From Isoetes taiwanensis (lineage: Eukaryota; Streptophyta; Lycopodiopsida; Isoetales; Isoetaceae): 64,000 nucleotides of DNA. Numbering within the stretch: position 1 is the stretch's first letter; each line of letters begins with the position of its first letter. The stretch lies in the NCBI GenBank assembly GCA_021234155.1, contig JAJEKV010000033.1:8114635-8178634 (forward strand), given 5' to 3'. Of this stretch, positions 45,606 through 58,341 are shown piece by piece. The translations under genes and the position numbers were made by a program. The notes below the pieces were generated by a model. It did no database searches and was not told the origin of the DNA. It saw only the letters and a list, made by a program, of their open reading frames with translations.

Positions 45606-47908
45606 GTGGCTTAATTCATAGTTCAAAGTCATGTTTTGACAATTAACTCAAGTTGCTACTTCTAGACAATAGAATACTTGAGAAAGAAGTGATATCTCTT
45701 GCAATTGACATTGTACTATAGATAAAATATGGAAGATTGTAAACTAGAACCGTGCCACTATTTTAGGCAATGGATGTTGCATCTGTTGTTGCAAATCTAT
45801 GAGGTTCTATGTTTGCTTACTTGCTTACTTAAAAGTGGTCATAATGTAGAAAACAACAGACTTTGACGATGCTTGAAGAACACAGTGAGGAACGGTTTGC
45901 CTTTTATTCTAAACCTAAAATCCTAAGCAATGCGACTATGTCACAGGCTTCTACATCAAGTATACAAGGGCATTTTGTTTGTGTTTGTGGGCCTCTGTTG
46001 CTGCTGAACTTAGAGGGTTTTGAGCCCTTGTGGTAGGTGCTTCTAAGAGAATGCTATATGCATATTCACGAGATTAATCTTGACTACGTTATATCAAGCA
46101 GGGCATAGGCATAAACGTCAATTTTCTTGCCTAATCTCATTGACAACAGACCTTTGTCAATACAAATTTCACTTCTTAAGTTAGTTAGCAGACCAAATGT
46201 TTAGAAATTTTAATTCAAGCTATATATCCTTAATGTGCCAGGAAGGAATGTGCCAGCAATGCTAGACTTTTTCAAACTATTTTATTAATAGCTTCTGAAG
46301 TAGAATGCAAAGATATGAACTATCAAACAAGGCTCTGATGTGTATAAGGACTGGCTAATACCAACTTGCGGCAAATTGTATGTCTCCATTTAAATTCATT
46401 CTATAACACAAAGCATGAAAAGACTAACTACTGAAAACAAAATGCATACTTAGCTGAAATTGTGGTTGGACTTGCAAAGTGGCTGCATCTCACCTCTATG
46501 AACTGCACAGAGCTGCTTTTTCTTTGAACAGAGATGCTTCCGTTTTAAACAGCAGACTGCAAGACTGAACAATGGCAAGAGTCATATGCATATCAACCTG
46601 CAAATAACGAAGGTATAGTAATACGATATGATATTTGAAAGTCATTCATTTTCGACCTTCTTGGACCTTCATTTTTTAGATCTCAAACCTGTCCAGCAAA
46701 GACAAACGGTGACCACAGGCGAAACCATTATAAAATGTGATAAACATTAAAAATTCAGCAGTACTACAAGTGATATGGTCAATGATTTCACTATGAACAT
46801 TTTAAAGATCACTCCTCAAAAATCAGAGTATCAAACTAGCATCAAACTATCTGGCCCTAATTTCCTAACGCTATAAGTTGAAATAAGCATCTGCTTATAC
46901 TAGGTCTATATTCAGATTAAAACAATCTATGGCTTTGATATTCAGGAACACTAACACCATATGAAGCTTTATATGGCCCTAAATAAGTCCAATCCAATTC
47001 CATAAAAAATAATCTATTCTATGGAGTAATATCAAGGCTCCACCTTGCTACATAGAACAGCTTTAAAATCCTTGCCAAACTATTGACAATATCATTAATA
47101 TCCGTGTCTTTAGCACTTCACGTGAACAGTAATAACTAAAACCATTAAATTTTACCAACAGGTAGCATATAGAAGTATGAGCAAGCTATTATCCTAGCTA
47201 TGTTCACCAGCACCATCATTATGCATTCTCCATAAACAGCCCTGAATCTCCATGGATTAAGTGCTGCATTATGTTTGCAAAACCAGCATATCTACGCACT
47301 GACTTATTAAATCCAGCATCCCTTAAAATTATCAGCTCCCCTACAAGTAGGCAAGACATATAGTACTACAGCCTACAATATGCAATGATTGTGCATTCTA
47401 CAATATAAATAACTAGCAGGACCGTATCCAAGCAAAGCAATCAACTGGCAAAAATAAATTATGCGCTATCCATGCATACCCTACATTAACAGATCCCTAA
47501 CAAGTAGGCAAGGCATATAGTACTAAAGCCTACAACATGCAATGATTGTGCATTCTACAATAAAAACAACTAGCAGGACCATATCCAAGCAAAGCAATCA
47601 GCTGGCAAAAACAAATTATTCGCTATCCATGCATACCCTAATCACCAATGGCCTTAAAGCCCTATTTTTTGCCCCAACAAACAATGCATAGCATTACCCT
47701 CCCTATTGCCTTTCTTCCCACCACTCAGAGACTGGTCCAATATAGGTAGCAGTAGATGCAGCGATAAATTTCTTATATGGCTAAATGGAGTTTTATTGGC
47801 ACGTATAAAAAAATGTTTAAGTTAGCCATGGCATCAAGTATTCTATTGTCTAGAAGTAGCAATTTGAATTAATTGTCAAAACATGACTTTGAATATGATT
47901 TAAGCCAC
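45606..47908. repeat. 2.3-kb unit bounded by inverted repeats of about 75 bp
   Basis: 45606-45681 and the reverse complement of 47835-47908 match closely (core GTCATGTTTTGACAATTAA and CTACTTCTAGACAATAGAAT), with a few changes and one small gap. Homology stops on both inner sides. The interior is non-coding. It resembles a non-autonomous TIR element or an inverted duplication; no target duplication was established. Confidence 0.6.
47343..47640. repeat. 157-bp tandem duplication
   Basis: The unit from ACAAGTAGGCAAGACATATA (47343-47483) recurs at 47500-47640 with about 90 percent identity by eye, including GCAGGACC and CTATCCATGCATACCCTA. It lies inside the 45606-47908 inverted-repeat unit. Confidence 0.8.
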
Positions 47909-49016
47909 TTCACCCTCCAATCAAAAGATGTTCTTACATTTCCAAATGCAATCGCAGTCTATCATTTACCTATTTCTTGTTCTTGTCTGCAATATCTAAT
48001 GTTTGCAGGCTTCTATGCTCTTGTTTTGCTTCTAAGCAGTTTTGCTTCTATGCTCTTGTTTTTCATTGCATGATTTTCATATGGTGGATGTATTCTAACC
48101 TTTGGAAGTCTGGAAACAACATCCTAGGAGCCATGGTGATAGCAACATCCGAAACAGCCAAGTCGAATATTTGAACTTCAAGATGCAGAATGTCATGTGG
48201 GACATTGTGGAAATGAACACTTAAAGAAGCTGGATAGCTTTGGAAGATGGATGAGCCGCGAGATAGGTAACGACAGCCAGAGTTCATTTCTTTCAGGGTC
48301 TACAGATCGTGGCGCATGCTGGACACCTATAAAAGACTAGTTTGATGAGATTTCTAGTCTTTCCAATCAAATACAACTTGATACAGGTCTGACGCCATCC
48401 TTGTCACAGGATTAGCGATTCACAATTATTGAGTTCTCTCCATATTGGGGTTTGCTACTGAAGAGACGAAGGTAAGCTGAAGCATTGTTCAATCTATGAT
48501 AATCCTTGAATTTTCTTGAGATAGAAGAGGACATATGACTGTCGAATGACCCTTCTTGCAAGTTCTGATGCACTCTTGCACCATAAGTTGGAAGAGTATT
48601 AATTATGTTGTGCTATGGGCTAATCTTAACGTCACACATTGAAATATATCTGCTTCAAATGGATCGCATGATAAATAAATTAAATTAGAAATTCTAATGA
48701 ATCCTCTTTATAGCAAGGAAGGGGAAGTAAAAGAATCAACTTACATCCTTTTAAACAACGAGAACATTGTTTTATGTAGTTTGTTCATCAATAATGTAAT
48801 TGATTGCATCCTTCTACAAAAATAAGCTTATCAAAGTTAAAAGAATGCAGCTTCCTCTTTGTTTATCCAATCAGCTCAATAAAATATTCCTCGGTTATGT
48901 TGCTTGTCTCCTGTGCACATCTCTTTGTTCCCATGTTCATCTATGTTTATGCTTTACAATGATGATTATATTTTATTGACTTGCTGTGACGTTGTTGATG
49001 TAGGTGGTTATAGTTG
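47909..49016. other. Intergenic, upstream of the CAMTA-like pseudogene
   Basis: Two spaced copies of CTTCTATGCTCTTGTTTTGC-like sequence (about 48010 and 48045). No gene supported; some of this may be decayed CAMTA introns. Confidence 0.3.
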
Positions 49017-49056
49017 GTAGTCTCCTTAAAGGCTCAATAGTCTCCTTAAAGGCTCA
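49017..49056. repeat. 20-bp perfect tandem duplication
   Basis: TAGTCTCCTTAAAGGCTCAA occurs twice in direct succession just upstream of the CAMTA-like exon. Confidence 0.85.
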
Positions 49057-50190
49057 AACTCTTTCACAGAAAACACATGGTGATGCATTTTTGGTGAAAT
49101 TGAGGTCCCAGCAGAAGTTATACAAGATGGAGTTCTTCGCTGTAAAGAACCTCCTCATAACTCTGGAATAGTTCCTTTTTACGTCAACCTAGGAGACAGG
49201 CTTGGCAGCGAAATGCGTGAATTTCATGATCGTGTTCACAACTCAGGTGCTTCAAGGCATCATATTCAAAGTAGTCTTTTCACTAGCTTCTAACAAGAAG
49301 ACATGCAACTACAGCTGAGGTTTCTACGCATCCTTATGGGATCAGGCAATATAGATGATAAGTTGCCAGAAGATACAGAATTGGATAATGCATTACAAAC
49401 ATCAGCCTATGACTTTAAAGAATGTGTAATACAGATATTACTGAAAAAGAGCCTGCAGGAATGGATCTCCAATGCTATTACTGGTCATGGGTAAATTACT
49501 CCTACTCTAGATAATAAAGGACAGAACTTCATATCCTAACTGCACTAGATTACGACTGGGCAATAAGCCCTCTCTTAGCCGCCAGTGTTCCTGACGTGCA
49601 AGGATGGACTGCTCTTCACTGGGCTGCATTTCGAGGACGGTTAGTAGAGCATGACATATTTACATTTGTTTGATAGTTCATTTCAGATTAATATTTGCAT
49701 ACTAGCACGGATTGTATGAAAATTCTTTGCCTATTTTGTTGTATGCTTTTGAAATTGGACATATCTTGCAATTAAGAATGCCCTTCTCTTTTAATAAAAG
49801 CGTAGCAAGTCGCATGCTGAAAGATCTTAAATCTGAACAGTTCTTAATTTGGCTATTTTTGTCATTGGGTGATGTGATTACATTATTAATATTCTTGTGG
49901 GTGATTGATTCAGTTTCCAGATTGACTATGCTAGCTTCCAGCAATGGAGGCATATCCTATGGCTAATGCGGTTTTAAACAACTTTCGCTTTTTATCACGT
50001 TGTGACACAAATGGCTTCTTGGAGAAGTATAGCTGATATTAGCATATTGCCCTTTTAGCAGTTGAAGCAGGACCCGGGCTTTTAACGGACCCAACACCAC
50101 GTCATCCAAACGCATAAACACCAGCTGATCTTGCTGCAAGTAGTGGTCATGGTGGAATTGCTGGGTACTTGGCGTCAAGGACCAAAAATT
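49057..50190 (+). pseudogene. CAMTA: CAMTA-like pseudogene (IPT/TIG and ankyrin part)
   Basis: Plus-strand exons show the TIG region (FGEIEVPAEVIQDGVLRCKE, then SGIVPFYVNLGDR and EMREFHDRV), then LLKKSLQEWISNAITGHG. Next come the ankyrin blocks LDYDWAISPLLAASVPDVQG / WTALHWAAFRGR (about 49549-49640) and EAGPGLLTDPTPRHPN / TPADLAASSGHGGIAGYLAS (about 50060-50175). The order and motifs are those of calmodulin-binding transcription activators. Lesions include TGA at 49081-49083 where the family has Ser of WSC, and a TAA between PRHPN and TPADL. The CG-1 and IQ/calmodulin-binding parts are missing. Introns are partly kept, so this is a duplicated, not retroposed, copy. Confidence 0.75.
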
Positions 50191-50476
50191 TACACTGGGC
50201 AAGGGGGAGTATCCTTAACAAGGGCAAACAAAATAACATGTAAAGGATATACTTCTAATTGCAGCGAGAGATTACATCCCGTCAAAAAATTTCCACCAAT
50301 AGCAATGGAGTCAATGGCGTAATAACACAGTGTGGCCATCCTCCTAGTCTTTCATACACATGCAGTACAAAAGTCAGACAACTGCAACAATGCTTGAGGA
50401 AAAATTCTTGTTTGAAAAGGAAAGGCTTACAAAAAGAGTGTCCCCTGCTGAAAGCTCTACTTTCTTGCATTCGCTA

Positions 50477-50560
50477 ACACTCATGATCGCATAAAGCTGA
50501 ACCTACAGCACATAAAACGAGTAAACCATTTATTTTAGCCAAGCTTGGAATTTCAACACT
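50477..50560. repeat. Direct repeat, copy 1 (second copy 51699-51782)
   Basis: About 83 bp (ACTCATGATCGCATAAAGCT ... AAGCTTGGAATTTCAACACT) recur with four or so changes at 51699-51782, flanking the P450 pseudogene. In copy 2 the segment directly precedes P450-like coding sequence, so copy 1 is likely a leftover of a second P450 copy. Confidence 0.8.
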
Positions 50561-50661
50561 GCTAAGAACTGCTAAGAACTTCTAATACTTTTTACAAATG
50601 TTCCTCTACCAGAGTAACCAATGCACATTTGCTAGCAATTGTTGTCACTACTATAAGGTCA

Positions 50662-51695
50662 TCAACATGGATTAGGCGACCTCTTCTTTATACAAGCCTT
50701 CAAAGGATTCTTCATAACCATAGTAAATGAGAACTTCTTAGACATAGCAACTTCTTCACCAGGCTTTGAAGCGGTCCACTCAAAGGTCTGCACAAGGCAA
50801 GGCAATGCTCCAGCCTGGGCAAATTCTGCGCCCTACACCAAAGGGGATCAATCTAATCTCTCTGGCACCAGTTATATCTACATCACACTCAAGAAATCTT
50901 TCAGGATTAAACTTTTCTGGTTCAAGCCAGACTTTGGGATCATTAGCAATGCTAAAGGTGTGGACCATAATGAGGGCATTTGTAGGAATATCATAACCTG
51001 CAAGCTTACATGGTTCACTAACAGAATGAAAAAGAGTACCTTCTCCAGGAGGATGTTTTCTCAGAGTCTCCTTTACTAATGCTTGCAAGTATCGCAACTT
51101 ATCTATGTCTTCTTCCTGCACAGCCCTTTGCCCTACATTCTTCTCAATTTCTTCTATCAGCTTTGTCTGGATATCAGGATACTTCACAACATTTGCCATG
51201 CACCATTCCAGACAATTGCTAGTTGTGTCTACCCCTGCATTTATAAGCTCAGAACAGAGCACTACCAAATCTTTGTCAGTTAATTCTTCTTCTTTCCACT
51301 CAGATTTCATGGCCAGCAAACTACTTAGATAGTAGTTAGGGTCCACTCTGCCTTCTTCTTTCAACTTCTTAGCCTCTTCAATCAGAGAAATGAAGAACCC
51401 GTCTTGCTTATCTGCTAGATGAGAGAGAATCTTTGCTTTCTTATTGGACAAGAAACATAGAAAAATCTCCTATTAAAAACCTAGGGCTAGTGATGATCTC
51501 TCTAAGAAGCTCATCCATGTATTTTATATTGGCCTACCGAAACAAATGTAAGAAAGAAGAACAAAGACGACAAACCTGCAATTCTTCAACACAGAAACAG
51601 CCCTTTCGTTGGCAGATTCTTCTTTGCATCGATTCAACAAGCCCTGAATAACATATTCTCTCACACTAGCATAGGAAGACATCCTTGAACTGCTA
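50662..51695 (-). pseudogene. Cytochrome P450 pseudogene (A-type, CYP77/CYP89-like)
   Basis: The minus strand reads SSRMSSYASVREYVIQGLLN, VLKNCRFVVFVLLSYICFG, MDELLREIITSPRFLIGDF, then after a shift SHLADKQDGFFISLIEEAK. The I-helix follows as ELINAGVDTTSNCLEW (A/G-G-x-D-T-T), then KETLRKHPP, the PERF motif (NPERFLE) and the haem loop PFGVGRRICPGW with its Cys ligand. After GWSIALPC about seven residues are missing and the frame shifts to LVQTFEWTASKPGEEV ... MVMKNPLKACIKKR. The N-terminal third is absent. In life such enzymes are ER-anchored monooxygenases; this copy cannot make one. Confidence 0.8.
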
Positions 51696-51782
51696 AGACA
51701 CTCATGATCGCATAAAGCTGAACCTGCAGCACATAAAACAAGTAAACCATTTATTTCAGCCAAGCTTGGAATTTCAACACTT

Positions 51783-52223
<441 letters not shown>

Positions 52224-52317
52224 TATTTTTATGTCATATCACATTGGCAGCGTGCACGAGGACATATGATGGACCTCAGAGAAGGATAAGACAATTTCAA
52301 TATTAAGGAATGAGATA

Positions 52318-52653
52318 TTGCAGCTCGAAGGAGACAAGGTTCTTATGGATTGTGTGCTCAAATGGGCATTATGGGAATGTGCAGCTGAGAAGGCTCGTGT
52401 AAATGATTCCAAAAGAAAACTTGTATGTTTTGACGAAATATTAGCTCGGATGAAGAAGACCTCTCTTGGAAAACTTGTATGTTTTGATGAAATATTAGCT
52501 CGGATGAAGAAGACCTCTCTTGGATTGCGAGAAAGGAGGCGGGGCAAAAAACCAATTGAGAATTTGAAAATGTTTTGTGGTGTTGTCAAGAGAAGAATTT
52601 ATGCAATCAAGAACGTGTTTAAAAGAGGCCAATCAATGCAAAAAAGGTGGTGA
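52318..52653 (+). other. Unrecognised ORF (111 codons) with a 54-bp internal duplication
   Basis: A Lys/Arg-rich plus frame (LEGDKVLMDCVLKWALWECA ...). A perfect-but-one 54-bp tandem duplication (52417-52470, 52471-52524) encodes KLVCFDEILARMKKTSLG twice. Upstream coding-like sequence continues in frame from about 52230. No family recognised; it is probably a fragment of a decayed gene. Confidence 0.35.
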
Positions 52654-53211
52654 GGAAGAATATAGGAGAGATTCTGATGACAATTGCGAACAATGACAAT
52701 TGCACCTTTAATTTAAAAGACAATTGCGAACAATGATGAAATAATTTCCATGTTACAGCCTGAGAAAAAGTGTGCTTGAACATGTAATTGGCGAGATATA
52801 CTCCAAAATTGATGCATCCCAGGTTCATGAAGTATGTCTTACTGTTGGGATTAGCACACGGAACTATAAGTTGCGCTTTAGACCTTTTCATGAAGCTATA
52901 AGTCACTAGGCACAAAAAAAACTGTAACACCAAGACCATACAACTTGGAGCTAATCAAAACCGAAAAAAATATTTCAGTTAATGAATGGCTTGTATGCAT
53001 TCTATGGAATGTGGCTTTTTTGTTATAGTTGAGAAAAGTAAAAAGAACAAGCATGGAAATGCATATAGTGGTGTTTATAAATTCGAGAAAAGATTGATTG
53101 AAGCAGAAGGGGATGAAACAGAAAGAGTGAATAGAATTGTGAGGAAAGTTAGTGCATGAATGCACTGTCAACTTTAAATACACTTTTATAGAAGACATAT
53201 TTATCTAAGGC
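52654..53211. other. Intergenic, no gene seen
   Basis: AT-rich; contains a short direct repeat of GACAATTGCGAACAATGA (52678 and 52720). No supported gene. Confidence 0.35.
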
Positions 53212-53470
53212 CGAAACAGCCAAGTCTCAGTTGGTGGTCAGGGAGTTTATACAGGCATGGGGTGAGGTTACTCATTACATCCACATTATTTATGCTCACA
53301 GCCTTTGGTTTGCTCAGAAGTATGGGAGTGTGGCAATTTGGAATACACAAGGTATGGAAAAGACTCATAAGTAGGCCAAGGTCGCTTATAACCAGAGAAG
53401 CCAAAGTGGAGGATCACTTGCCATGCCAAATCCACTCATGCAAATAGGATAAAAGTTCTATAAAAGAGTT
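53212..53470 (+). pseudogene. Possible transposase fragment
   Basis: The frame ETAKSQLVVREFIQAWGEVT HYIHIIYAHSLWF, then SVAIWNTQGMEKTHK, a stop, AKVAYNQRSQSGG resembles the 'W-x-TQG-x-EK-H' region of some plant/animal transposon proteins. Two stops; assignment is tentative. Confidence 0.25.
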
Positions 53471-54246
53471 TTTTCCCAACATGAAGAGAATTTGGAGATG
53501 GTGGCATTGGGGCCTCAAAGAAAAGAAAACGTGAGGTTTGGAAAAAATATGCTGCTAGCATTGGCTTGCTAGCATGGAGGGAGAAAATGCAATGAATTGG
53601 AAGCAGATATTTCTCCTGAAAGTTTCAATGTTTGTATTGTATTATGATTGAGTTTTGAGATATATTGGCATGTATTGAAAGTCAAGGTTGTCATGAATGT
53701 GTATGTAATAAGTTTGAGCATTGTCACCAATTTCTTTTTCTGCAATGCGCTAAATCAGTTCATTAGATCACTATATATAAAGTTTACAATCATGTTCCCT
53801 TTTGTTTTAAGGATGAAATGAACTTTAATTGAAGAGATTCAAAGTACATGGAGAACGATATTGAAGAACACTCGCCCAGGATAACATACTTCGAATATAG
53901 CTCAAATATCGTACAAACACACTCTACATCACCCCTATGGGATGAATACACTTTGGCTATCCACAACTTGAAGTGTCCTTTCCCAAACAGCAGATTTGAC
54001 CTATTCTTTCTGAGTGGATGCCTGGAATGAAAAGTATAGCTTATACCGCAACTGAAGAATCAGGGTACCAGGTTGCACCTTTGCATTATCCGCCACCTCT
54101 TCCAGATAAGCCATAATAACCACGCCTTACAAAGGTAAAAAGCTAACTTCTTTGCACATGGCCACCCAGTAGGATATTTTGACCAGAAGAACCTCTTGAC
54201 AACACAATGTAGCGTGAAATAATCCTTGGACCCTTCTCCATATGGG
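53471..54246. other. Intergenic, no gene seen
   Basis: AT-rich sequence with short unrelated frames only. Confidence 0.35.
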
Positions 54247-54621
54247 CTAAATCTTCGTATATAGAAACATACAATGCTTTAAGGTCTCAGGGCAGAGTCC
54301 ATACATAGGACATAACTCACTGATGAAAGGCTTAATCTGGTGCATGTGTTGATCCTTAGAGATCAGTGCACAATTTGCCATTAAAGAGTGTGAGTTTTGG
54401 GAGGCGAAATTGGGTTCTATATTCACTTCCACGTCTTTCACAAATTTGGAAGGATCAATATTCGGATTGCCTCGGCAAACGAGTCTTGTGCCTTGTGGCA
54501 GGTGGAGTGGGGTATTATGAGCCATATGAGCCCAAATCACCATATCCGACTCTTTAAGTCGAAATCTATCGCAGAACAATTGCCATAGTGCCAGCTGCTT
54601 CTCAAAATACCAGTCTTCCAC
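54247..54621 (-). other. Unrecognised ORF, 124 codons
   Basis: An intact minus-strand frame with balanced composition (EDWYFEKQLALWQLFCDRFR ... KPFISELCPMYGLCPETLKH). No domain recognised. Upstream minus-strand sequence to about 54900 is coding-like in broken frames, so it is probably a fragment of a larger decayed gene. Confidence 0.3.
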
Positions 54622-55656
54622 AAAGCAAACCCCATGCTATCTCCACCTACGCTGAACTCGAGGATCAATATATAAGGCCAATATGGGAGGCAACATGCTT
54701 GGAGCTAGCGAATCCACCATGGTGACGATGTTAACTGAATGCATCTAGTGATGTCGATCTTAAACAACGGGCGAACATGCTCCCAGGCTCACAGCATGCC
54801 TTTCAGAAATGGCAAGGCATTGACGTATGGCTTGATGTCAGGGAGTAATGCCCAGGGCAGTTACGCTGGGATTGCTGGCTTATGAAAACACCACCGAGTG
54901 AGATAGAGACTGATGGAGCAGAACTGGTGCTGAGAAGATCGAGCTGATGGTGATGTCTGATTTTAAGTGTGCACGCTGCTCAGCTGACACAATGGGGTGG
55001 ACCTTCGACAAGAATGCAGATTGCATATCCTCCTGAAAGGGCAACTGATGTCTGGAAAAAAATGAAGAAAAGTGGTCATGGAGATCCTTTTGGTTTTTGC
55101 AGATGGTGGGGATGACAATCTCTTCTTTGCAATGGCAGATGGTGGGGATGAAAAATTGTTTCCACTCAGTCTTGGAGATTTTTTGAATGCAGGAGAGCTG
55201 GAAACATTTGATTTTCTTATATTCTTTGATCATGGTCCAACAAAACCACCTGAAACTCAAAGAAGAGGAACTCGAAGCAAAAACAATTCTCCCACCAAAT
55301 CAAGAAAGTTAATTTTTTTTTCCTAAGCGAACGTAATTTTCTGTTGTATAATTATGGCAAGAAATAAACGTACGAAATTTAAATTCTAAACTTAATATTG
55401 TATATTTTAATGCACCCTTTCCTGCTTCTACTCTATATTATATACCTATGGAGAGTTGTGTTCTTGAGAACAAATGTTCAGTTCTTTACATATGGCTTAA
55501 GAATGTTTCATGCATATGTTTCGTGTTCATGCAAATCTTGATGGAATCTCGATTTACCTGAAAGTCTAACACGACAAGCCTGTCAATATAAGCCGCCTTT
55601 ACAATATAGCATGTATTATCCAGTTACATTGTTACTTTTAGTCAGTAGAACTATAA
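54622..55656. other. Intergenic with weak coding-like traces
   Basis: Broken frames on both strands. 55085-55150 repeats GCAGATGGTGGGGATGA twice about 40 bp apart. No gene supported. Confidence 0.3.
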
Positions 55657-55854
55657 CTAATGTGCTTAGAATTGTTGGTTCAATGATTCAGATATCTACC
55701 AACATCTACATATTTTTACATGTCAAAACACCAGTCTCGGACATTCATGTCATAAATAATGTGCCTAGAACATCATTGGTTCAATGTTTTAAGATATCTA
55801 TCAACCTCTATATATTTTTACATGTAAGTGATTTTTAAACATTCATGTGATAGG
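55657..55854. repeat. Imperfect 100-bp tandem repeat
   Basis: Segments containing AATGTGC(T/C)TAGAA ... TTGGTTCAATG ... AGATATCTA(C/T)CAAC ... TATTTTTACATGT recur with a period of about 100 bp (from about 55657 and 55758). Confidence 0.55.
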
Positions 55855-57299
55855 AAAATAAGCATGATAATTATTGATAAATTTCTAAGTCCTACCAAGT
55901 CCATTGATCTTATACTTATACTTTATATTTTCTACTAAATCCATTAATCCTAGACTTTTAGTCTCAATGTCATGAGACAATCAATGTCCTTATTAACATG
56001 TGCAGCAACATCTACAACCAACTGTCTCTAATGTCACTATAAAATGCCAGCAATGCCAAGCACACGTTTGCTGATGCATGTTTCAAATGTATATTTATTT
56101 ATGGTTGTGAATAAAGATTCAATTCGTTATTAAGATTTCTTGAGTTGCATTGTTTCAGCTAATGCATACTAACTTGTCATTGAATCACGGAAGTCCCAGG
56201 TCACTTAGAGGGCTAACCTCAAACAGTCCACAAAAGAAGAAGCGGAGCAGGCAAGCAAGCAGGGGTGACTAAAACAATAACCAAACTAAAACTTTGCAAT
56301 CAATATTTTGAATGAGTATTTTGACAGAAATGTACTAGACCTTATAAACACATGAAGTACTTTGAAAGCCTTCTCCAATGTCGTTTAAAAAAGAAATAGC
56401 TTTGATGCTTACACTGCGTTCGCATTTGTAGTGTGGGTTGTATTTGAGAGGTTGGTTGTTTGGGTCATGAGTGGATAGATTCATGATAAGCCAAGCCATA
56501 CAAAAAGCCATACGAAAAAGGAAATCAAATCAAAAGCCATACAAAAATATCAAAACCATACAAAAATTTGTTCTATATGTGGAATTTACAAAGATCTGAA
56601 AATGTGGAGACACAAATGCACGTGATCCATATTTTATCATTATTTAGAAATGGATTCTTATATAACTGCATGAGGCACACTCGAAATTAAGTCCACTAAT
56701 TGAAGACATTGGAGATGGATCTTATGCTGTCAAGTCAACAATTCTGAAAGGTGCATTCATAGCAGTCTTGTTTTTCTCCAAATTTTATGATCTGGAAAGT
56801 TAAAGATACCTTGAAGAGGTTAATCACCTTGCTTCTATGGACATTGGAGCTATAGTGATCTCTTACCATTCTTGAATTCATATAGTAGGTGCATACCTAC
56901 ATATTTGCAGCAATGCTCTATAATAGATAAACAATCATAGTTAAAGATTGAACAGAAGAAATCCTCTGAAGCAATTCATAAGGAAGATACATGCTAGATT
57001 TACAACCTCCAATAGAAGATAGAGGAAGCCCTATAGAATATATAGAGTGAAGATTAGTCAACTAAGATCACTACTGCTGCTTTGAGAATTTGCTACAAAA
57101 ATATCCCTACTTCAAATAGCTTTGAAATGCATTCTATAATCAACAAAAAAATAAACCAAAGATGTAAACAGATCACCTTTCACTTGTTTTGTCCCCCATA
57201 ACAATGTAACTTCTACATAAAATTTGAGAATATAACATTGGCATTCCAAAGACGGTGCATTCCTCTATAGACAAGAGTGAATTCCAACGTGGTATGTAT
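55855..57299. other. Intergenic, downstream of the 57-kb gene
   Basis: AT-rich, no supported gene. 56500-56570 repeats AAGCCATACAAAAA-type units several times. Confidence 0.35.
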
Positions 57300-58341
57300 T
57301 TAGCCACAATTCTGAAGTCCAATCTTAGGGTGAGATCTCGTTTCATCACCAAAATGAGTTTGCTTGTGAAGATATGGTGGTCTGTCTGACAAATAGCCCT
57401 GAATAACAGTGGGAAACTTCAAACTACTATCTTTACATATGGATGCTTTCCCCAAAAGGAGGACAGCCAAGCGGTAAGGGTCCTTTTGCTCCGTCACAAA
57501 ATGGTGGATCCAAGAATCAAGAGCATCCAGGTCCTTGGTGGAATTGCATCTTTCAACTTTTGCAACATTAGTATAAAACCTTGACATGCCAACTTCATCT
57601 TTCTGCGGTGAAGCATAGCGAGCACAGATGTGATTGTCTGGTTGGCAAGAAGTTGACATACTGTCATTTAGAGAAAGCAGGTTACAAAGCCTGTTCAGGT
57701 TCTCAAAGTCAATATCATAATCCTTGCCTTGTTCATTTTCTAAAATCTCCTCTTCATCATCTGCAGCAATAGGGTCAATGCAATGCTGAAACTTTTCAAA
57801 TGCCATATTTTTTATAGACAACAGATCTCCGGACATCTCATCAGAATCTGACATTGGAGCAGAAAGCCATGCACCTGCACTAAATATAAGTGGAGAGCTA
57901 CAGTCAGACTCCTCGAACAGCCTGGCAGCACTTTCAACATTTAGAACCCTAACGCTGCAACTCCTAGGGTTTTTATCTTTGCCTTCTTGGTTGTCTTGTA
58001 TTCCCAATTCATTGTCTCATTTAACTGCATCAGGTACGTTTTGATATGGTTCTTCCACTTTATAACTCTGTGTATAAGTGCTCGAAGTCTTACCTTGATG
58101 TTGCAAATCCTCAATAGATCCAGAGTTATTTAGGTTGATCTCAGAGCCGGATTTCTGCCTTTTGTGCCACTCTTTTCTGGACTCAACAGCAACACGCTTT
58201 TCAGCCTGACACAGAGGAAAATCCCATAAACTTGTAACTGGCTAAGGCAGATTTTAAAAGAAGCTATAAAAGAGAGATTAGAAAAGGAGAACTTACATTT
58301 TGAAGGGAGTGCAGAAATCGTCTGTGCTGCAAGGGCGTCAT
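57300..58341 (-). CDS. Three-exon gene of unrecognised function (about 290 aa)
   Basis: Exons 58341-58297, 58205-58094 and 58015-57300 join in phase to give MTPLQHRRFLHSLQN, then AEKRVAVESRKEWHKRQKSG, a Ser/Asn-rich linker, AGAWLSAPMSDSDEM, an acidic stretch (DDEEEILENEQ), and near the C-terminus DLDALDSWIHHFVTEQKDPY RLAVLLLGKAS and KFPTVIQGYLSDRPP, with TAA at 57302-57300. The helical WIHHF...DPYRLAVLLLGK segment looks conserved-gene-like, but I do not recognise the family. The last intron has two possible acceptors; only the one ending at 58016 (AATGAG) avoids a stop, while the nearer-consensus CTGATGCAG gives an early TGA. No signal peptide or membrane segment. Confidence 0.6.
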
